From the NCBI GenBank assembly GCA_963921825.1, contig OY997596.1:39299932-39363931 (forward strand): a DNA stretch of 64,000 nucleotides. Reading direction: 5' to 3'. The translations under genes were made by a program, and so were the position numbers. This DNA comes from Erodium maritimum. Its lineage: Eukaryota > Streptophyta > Magnoliopsida > Geraniales > Geraniaceae. The notes under the pieces were generated by a model, which searched no databases, was not told the DNA's origin, and saw only the letters and a list, made by a program, of their open reading frames with translations. Below are positions 58,801-64,000 of the stretch, piece after piece; position 1 is the stretch's first letter, and each line of letters starts with the position of its first letter.

Positions 58801-59285
58801 GAAGCTCGGATCTGAGAGATGGAGGGCTCTGGTGAGGGACGACCGACGAGCTTGACAGGACGGGGAGAAGAAGAGATAGGCGGCGTGGTTTCTGCCGCAC
58901 GGTGAGGAGAAGGGTAGAGGGAGCGAGGCTGAGTGTCGGAGAAGAGAGGCGAGAGGGAGACGGCGCACCAGAGAGGGGAGAGACGAGGGGTCGGGGAAGG
59001 CACTGACGAAGGAGGAAGATGAAGAAGGGGGGAGCTCGAAGTGAAGCTGCGAAAATTAGGGTTTCAATCCCTAATTTTCGACTTTTATACCCAAGCCCTC
59101 AACTGGCTTGGGCCTCTGGCATGGATCGGGCCAGCCGGGATTGGGCCTCCGCGCTGGGCCTGGTCCAAGCCTGAACCTCTTTCATTTTTTTTTGACTTTT
59201 CCCTTTGACCCACTTGTTTACAAAATCTTACCTCCAAGTTTCGAATTTCAGTTTACTATTCTTTTAAAACGAAGTGGGTTTTACA
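55861..59285 (-). repeat. Gypsy C right LTR (5' LTR)
   Basis: TGTCACGCCCC at 55861 to GTGGGTTTTACA at 59285. It carries the conserved hairpin (56131-56148), minisatellites, CAATCA repeat (about 56775-56820), CpG-rich block (58400-58990), the promoter hairpin (59050-59080) and TATAAAAG at 59089-59082 on the minus strand. It is the 5' LTR and would drive transcription leftward through the element. Confidence 0.93.
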
Positions 59286-59570
59286 ACATTGAAAACAACA
59301 ATCAAAGAGACATGTATGTATATACATACACAATAAGCAATACTTAAAGCCACAACTAATTCCTTGCATAAAACACACGATTATACATACATACACGGTA
59401 ACAGTACATGTATGGAAAAGCTAAAGCCATACCGATTAAAGTAAAAGCATTTAACCCATACCGTATATGCAAAGCAACAACATGCTGTAAGCCAAACATG
59501 TAATATACACGGCTACGGAGATCAAGCTAACAAAGGCCAACAAAATTAAACCCCAAAAATTCGACTAAAG

Positions 59571-59586
59571 CATGGCTCTGATACTA
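59571..59586 (-). other. Copia D primer-binding site
   Basis: The minus strand reads AGTATCAGAGCCATG close to the right LTR, matching the initiator methionine tRNA site apart from the first bases. Confidence 0.75.
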
Positions 59587-59588
59587 CT

Positions 59589-60015
59589 TGTTAGAACTCT
59601 AATCAAATCCTTTATGAATCCAACACTTAGTCAAACAATCGGGATTTGAATATTAAAACAACATAGAAAACGTACCTGATGATTCCATGTTGATGATGAG
59701 AACAATAATGGTTTTTGTCTTCCACAGATTAATCCCTTATGCTCTCCATGTGCTCTCACTTAATAGATGGGGGTGGAGGAGAAAGAAAGACGACTGATTA
59801 ATCTTGGGGACCAAACCCTAATACCTTTATATATAAAATCTTAATAAAGCCCATTACTCTAATTAGATTTATATTGGGTATCACACATTGCAAAATCCAT
59901 ACTCATTAATGTTTTAAATTGAGTTTCCCAACTAGTAACCCAATACGAATCATTGACCCCAAATATACTTGTCCAATTTGTAAGCCCACACGTTGGATTA
60001 TAACATAACCCAACA
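59589..60015 (-). repeat. Copia D right LTR (5' LTR)
   Basis: 427 bp, TGTTAGAACTC to CCCAACA, the same length as the left LTR with only scattered differences, followed by the target duplication TGGAT. Confidence 0.93.
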
Positions 60016-60020
60016 TGGAT

Positions 60021-60640
60021 AACTTATTTCAGACGTGAAGCCTTCTCGTTAGAGGCTCGGAGATCCAATGCTCAGTTCTGTATCAGAAGACGTAGGACGA
60101 AGAGAGACAAGAGGCTTGTCCAAACCGGTCATTCACCATATTCACGAAACAAGACCTCTTAACTACTCTTGTACCTAACGTATGATCTATGGATGATCCA
60201 TCTCACCTCTATACATGCCTGCACTCTACTTTTCATCTCTAATGTTACATATACTGACCATGCACTCAGAGACAATGGTTTCAGTGGACAAGACATGTGG
60301 GTTAGGGTTTTGAATCGTCATGCCTACCCTACCCATGTTCTCTTGTCTCCATGCCTCATCCACAATATCTACTCAATCACTTACGCTTCTTCAAATCAAA
60401 CATGTAATTTATGTGTGCATTAAAGTTAGATTTCATATATATACAAGACAGAAAGAATGCTAGAGTTGTAGATATAAATAGTTTTACATCATCATCAGAT
60501 TAACATTTGTTGTCCTTATATCATTAAAGATTTAAATAACATCGACTTTTTTGTCATGAATTGGGTTCGTTTAATGGATGATTTTATTTATAAATTGATG
60601 CTTAATTTTCCCCTCAAAATCAGTTACAAGTTTTTTTATA
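60021..60640. other. Unassigned DNA right of copia D
   Basis: No family similarity is recognised. An 84-codon plus frame at 60169-60423 is open but has no domain. This would have been contiguous with the DNA left of 42081 before copia D inserted. Confidence 0.35.
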
Positions 60641-60827
60641 AGCACAAAAAATTATTCAAAAAGAGACCCCTTTTTAAGTCAGAAAGGTTTAAAGGTCAAA
60701 GACCAAGATTGCGATTATAAAAAAACTCTAATACGTAAATCTAAAAGGTCGAGCCTTTTCCTTAAAAAAAACATCAATCCTCATTACCCCAGGTCAGACC
60801 AAACGTTCAAAAAGGATCGCAAACAAC

Positions 60828-61560
60828 TTAAGTAGCTAAATTACGTTCAGCAAGCAACTTCTTCTTGGAAGCCAATTCGCGCACCTTAATCCACGCGTCA
60901 GACCCAGGAGACAAAGCTACGATACCAATTTCTCGATTAGAAACCTTTGACCTGGTAAAATGGAGGTAGGTCACAGTTAGCGAGGGAACTGGTTGTTTTT
61001 TCTTTTGAGGATGGCCTTTATGCGATTTAGGCTTCAAGAGAGCGTCCTTCCACGAACTCACTTGTTGATGGGCTTGAGACAGGACCCCGTCCTCGCCCGT
61101 TTAATTTGAAAAACCCAATAAAGGGACATCAGTCATCAATTCTGAAGCATTTCTCTCCATATCAGTTAAAGGATCTTGCGTTGTTTGACCCAGAACCAAC
61201 CTAAAATCCATCCTCGGTCTAAGTTTTCACTTGAACTCATGGAGATATGCTCACGTGGAGGAACAGATGGACAAACAACAATACTAGGAAGAGAACCTTA
61301 TCCAGCAAATCTGGTTAGGTTGTCGCCAAAACTAAATCTGCCACGGTTATGGTGTGATCCACGTTACTACCACAAATCAAAATAGAGGCTGGCCCTATAG
61401 AAACTTGGGCTTCGACACACTCTTGGCCCACAGACGAAGCGATCAACGAGTTCTCAAAGATCAATTTTAAGGCAATAGCATCTGAAAGATCACAACAAGT
61501 ATCGTTATCCAAGATTTTCAACGATCACGTCATTGTAGAATCCACTGGAGTGACAACAAG
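60828..61560 (-). pseudogene. LINE ORF1 C-terminal fragment (RRM-type family)
   Basis: The minus frame 61061-60828 reads SSWKDALLKPKSHKGHPQKK and VSNREIGIVALSPGSDAWIK with ELASKKKLLAERNLAT. The SSWKDALLKP block matches SPWKDALFKP in the RRM-type LINE ORF1 at 22.46 kb. A second frame (61521-61315) lies upstream and is acidic/hydrophobic as in that ORF1. The RRM part is absent, so this is a truncated copy. Confidence 0.55.
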
Positions 61561-61779
61561 CATTAAATTAAATTTTTGTACTCTCCACTATATGTCTTCT
61601 CTCTCGATTTAGGTATAGAATTTTTAGGATTTACCACAATAAACGGTGCGTCATTATCGTATGCATCCCCCATCTAACTGAGAGTTTCCCACTCTCCACC
61701 CTCTTCTCCGACTTCCTCTTATTTTCTTTATCTTTCACCTTTTTTTTTCTTCCGGATCTATCCTTGGGGTCGTACCCAT

Positions 61780-62640
61780 ACCACAGCCGCCGCCCATTTT
61801 TGTTCATACCCCGTCGTCGCTGAAGACCATCTAGTTATGGATTATGGTTGTCTCACTTCTCAGGGACGATGGCGAAGATGACTACATCATCGGGGTACCG
61901 GCGAGAGCAGTCCCGATTGTGAATAATAATAGGTACCGATTTTCTTTGGCCGGATGTCTACTCACCGAGAAGCGCTTCATCTTGAAGGTGTTGGGTGGTT
62001 TCATGGCAGCGACCTGGGACATCCAGGGTCTGGTGGTTCAACCCCTCACCAACCAGATCTTTAACTTCTTCCCATCTAGAGAATCGGTGATGGGGATTTG
62101 GACCGGGAGCCCAGGACTTTCCATAGGTCTGTTCTCCTTCTCATGCCTCTACCGCACTGCAAGCAATTGGGGACTCTAATTTTTTTTTGAAATGTGTGAA
62201 TCTGGTTCTGGGCTTTCGACGTCCTAGTATAGGCCAGGACGTCCCAAGAGAGAACCTTCATTAACACAATATTGGGAGTGGAGGTGCCTCTTGGGAACCA
62301 TTCCCGTCGTCGGGGCTAAGAGGTGTTCTTGTGGCTCAAGGTTGAGCTACATGCCACTGGCCCTTTCTGGCATCAAATCAGGTTCCGTTTTCAGGGGTTT
62401 CGGGAACCCGTTACGGTTCGGCTGCAGTACGAAAAGCTGCCAAATTTTTGTCTTTGGTGTGGGTTTTTTGGTCATACCAGTCACGACTGCACGATGGTCA
62501 TCCCCGAGCTGGATCAAGCTCTTCTCTGGTATGATTTTTTCATTAGGGATCAATCGGAGCTCTAGGTACATGGTTGTCTCCATACGGACTAAGAAACGAC
62601 CTCATGAGAAGCGACCCAGAAACTCGTGAAGGAAGTCGTC
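61780..62640 (+). pseudogene. LINE ORF1 (DUF4283 plus zinc knuckle), plus strand
   Basis: The frame 61844-62179 reads NNNRYRFSLAGCLLTEKRFI with LKVLGGFMAATWDIQGLVVQ, the DUF4283 fold of plant LINE ORF1. After a frameshift, 62323-62565 reads GPFWHQIRFRFQGFREPV and YEKLPNFCLWCGFFGHTSHD followed by Cys, a complete CCHC zinc knuckle (C-x2-C-x4-H-x4-C). It is the same ORF1 class as at 17.8-18.4 kb but less decayed. ORF2 is not seen; an LTR begins at 62696. Confidence 0.78.
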
Positions 62641-62695
62641 CCTCCCTCAAACCACAATCTTTCCTAAGGTTCCAATCTCCTTCTAAGGATCTTAT

Positions 62696-63543
62696 TGTTG
62701 GAATTCTATGGATCAAACGCAGCGGAAATTAAATTTTTTTCCCTAGAATAGCCTCAGGATCCATGTAATTCCGAGTAAACCGACAAACAAAATTAAAGGA
62801 GAGATTACCTCTTTCAATTTTAGCTTGGTTTGAGACAGGGACCAACTTTCAGCTCGTATATCTCAGCGACGAACCGTTGGAATGAAAATCCCTCGGTCAG
62901 ATTGAAGACCAATATGTGTAGAACATTCACCCCAAAAATCAGCAAGATCGGACCTCGGATGATCCTCCGATCGAGCTCTTTACAGTGGCTGGTCGGACAG
63001 AATCTGAGCAGAAAAATCTGGACAGATTTTTCTCTTCTTCTTGCAAACCAAGAACACTCGAAGCAAATAGGTTTGATGGATTAAGTGTGAGTTGAGACGT
63101 TTCCAAAAGGATCCGTCCTCTACCAGTATCCACACCAACAAGATATCCCAAATCGCTTATGTGCTAGCACAAAGGAAGAACACTTCTTCCTCTCTTTCTC
63201 TCTACTTGTTTTTCTCTCTACACTTTGAGAACTATTCTCAACTCAACCTTGAGAAAAATCTGATTTTTCTTCTCTCTCTTGCATGCCTATATAACCCAAC
63301 ATGACCACACTTATTTTATTTGGAAAAACCCAACACTTGGACTTCCAACTTGGACAAGTGTCTCACTTAGGTTTTGCATGCTTACTATTCCTAAACATGA
63401 CTCCACTAAGTCATTTCAAGCAAGTCCAACTCTTGGACTTTCTTTTATGACAAGTGTCTTATTTAGGAGTAGTGGTCATGCAAAAATACCCTCTTTGAAT
63501 TTCAAAAATTCAAGGGTCATTTTTGCATATTAATTGCCCAACA
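62696..63543 (-). mobile_element. Copia-type LTR at the right edge
   Basis: It begins TGTTGGAATTCTATGGATCA and has a matching end ...TTGCCCAACA, so the ends are short inverted repeats TGTTGG/CCAACA. 848 bp. The start sequence is typical of Tork/Angela-type copia LTRs as I know them. The second LTR would lie outside the window, so the target duplication cannot be checked. Confidence 0.65.
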
Positions 63544-64000
63544 TAATCTTTATTATATTGGCTATTCGAAAAACGAGTTTAATGAATAAATAAATATTAT
63601 ATCAAATATAATATATTATTTTATTCACTTAATGGACTTCCAAAGTCCAACACGATTTTGGGCTTGTTGTTAGGTGTGACCCTGCAGGCTCATACGACGT
63701 TCGACAGTGGGCCCGAAATCCTTGATTCGTCCACATGTCATAGTTGTCTTCTAGTAAAGCAATATGACTACCCAAACGTGTATGATGATCGTCAATGCGA
63801 CTTAACCTTTACACGCTAATATGCTAACCCTTCTGTCAACGATATCTCGATCGAATAAGGCATAGGGCCGTCATCCTTATTTTATTCGATCGCTGTTTCT
63901 TGATCTTAAGTAGACTACCAGTGATAACTCTTTATCAATTCGCATGGCCATGCTTTTTCTGCGGTCTCACTTATCAAGGGGCCCAAACGATATCTCTCAT
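63544..64000 (-). mobile_element. Internal non-coding part of the right-edge copia element
   Basis: The sequence after the LTR has no coding frame and resembles the 3' untranslated internal part of copia elements (for example cgttcgacagtgggcccgaaa). Orientation is inferred from the LTR. Coding sequence, if present, lies beyond the window. Confidence 0.45.

Larger units (their letters stand above)
48914..59285 (-). mobile_element. Complete Ty3/gypsy element C (Tekay/Del type), non-autonomous
   Basis: Left LTR 48914-52413 (3500 bp), internal region 52414-55860 (3447 bp), right LTR 55861-59285 (3425 bp). A perfect 5-bp target duplication flanks it (ACATT at 48909-48913 and 59286-59290). Primer-binding site and polypurine tract are both present, on the minus strand. 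The LTRs are highly similar, differing by scattered substitutions and minisatellite copy number, so this is among the younger insertions here. The internal region keeps only a damaged gag/protease area and part of RT; RNase H and integrase are essentially absent. It interrupts the 5' leader of copia D. Confidence 0.94.
42081..60015 (-). mobile_element. Ty1/copia element D, hosting gypsy C and four MITEs
   Basis: The LTRs are 42081-42507 and 59589-60015, both 427 bp and nearly identical, beginning TGTTAGAACTC and ending CCCAACA. A perfect 5-bp target duplication flanks the whole (TGGAT at 42076-42080 and 60016-60020). The primer-binding site lies beside the right LTR, so the element reads on the minus strand. 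The internal region contains a decayed gag-pol (42957-45914), then a long 5' leader filled with MITEs and the complete gypsy element C. Without inserts the element would be roughly 5 kb. It is not coding-competent. Confidence 0.92.

Noticed and set aside
58254..58835. 193-codon open frame in the right LTR of gypsy C
   Set aside because: The left LTR copy breaks the frame with small indels, and the codons are biased by the CG-rich LTR leader. It is not conserved as protein.
60169..60423. 84-codon plus-strand ORF right of copia D
   Set aside because: No recognisable domain and no support from codon pattern or neighbours.

Overview
This window is nuclear DNA from a flowering plant, probably a dicot. 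It holds one recognisable host gene, cut by the left edge: the first two coding exons of LCB1 (serine palmitoyltransferase long-chain-base subunit 1) on the minus strand at 114-433. Nearly everything else is transposable-element DNA in nested and decayed layers. Coding remains are Ty3/gypsy of Tekay/Del chromovirus type, Ty1/copia and plant L1-type LINEs. There are also a Mutator-like TIR element and several MITE/foldback elements. I saw no rRNA, tRNA or CRISPR.

Layout. 1-1100: LCB1 5' end and leader. 1101-2117: upstream DNA with a Pro/Ser-rich reading frame. 2118-9488: a pile of gypsy LTRs, including a solo LTR (2300-4918, target duplication GTCAA) inside an older, opposite-strand LTR. 9489-11640: copia remains. 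11641-13390: AT-rich DNA without genes. 13390-18450: GC-rich repeat and a decayed L1 LINE (RNase H, zf-RVT, RT, DUF4283/zinc-knuckle ORF1). 18451-21890: low-coding repeat DNA, perhaps Athila/Tat-like.

21908-40296 is a deep nest. A LINE with an RRM-type ORF1 is split by a gypsy element (A, 23529-39805). The left LTR of A contains a second LINE (X). X is split in its endonuclease domain by a solo LTR (B, 28271-33347), and B is split by a third LINE (Y). The right LTR of A carries a Mutator-like TIR element with a 9-bp target duplication.

42081-60015 is a copia element (D) with 427-bp LTRs and TGGAT target duplications. Its 5' leader holds four MITE/foldback elements, all in TA tracts, and a complete gypsy element (C, 48914-59285, target duplication ACATT) with LTRs of 3500 and 3425 bp around a 3447-bp internal region. 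60016-64000 holds two LINE ORF1 remnants and the LTR of another copia element.

The gypsy LTRs belong to several related families that share the TGTCACGCCCC terminus (plus-strand reading). Across families they keep a small perfect hairpin about 270-307 bases from that terminus, a block like CTACTTTTCCCTACCTC, and minisatellites of about 56-60 bp. No transposon copy looks fully coding-competent. Gypsy A and C have internal regions reduced to 2.7 and 3.4 kb and would depend on other copies for proteins.
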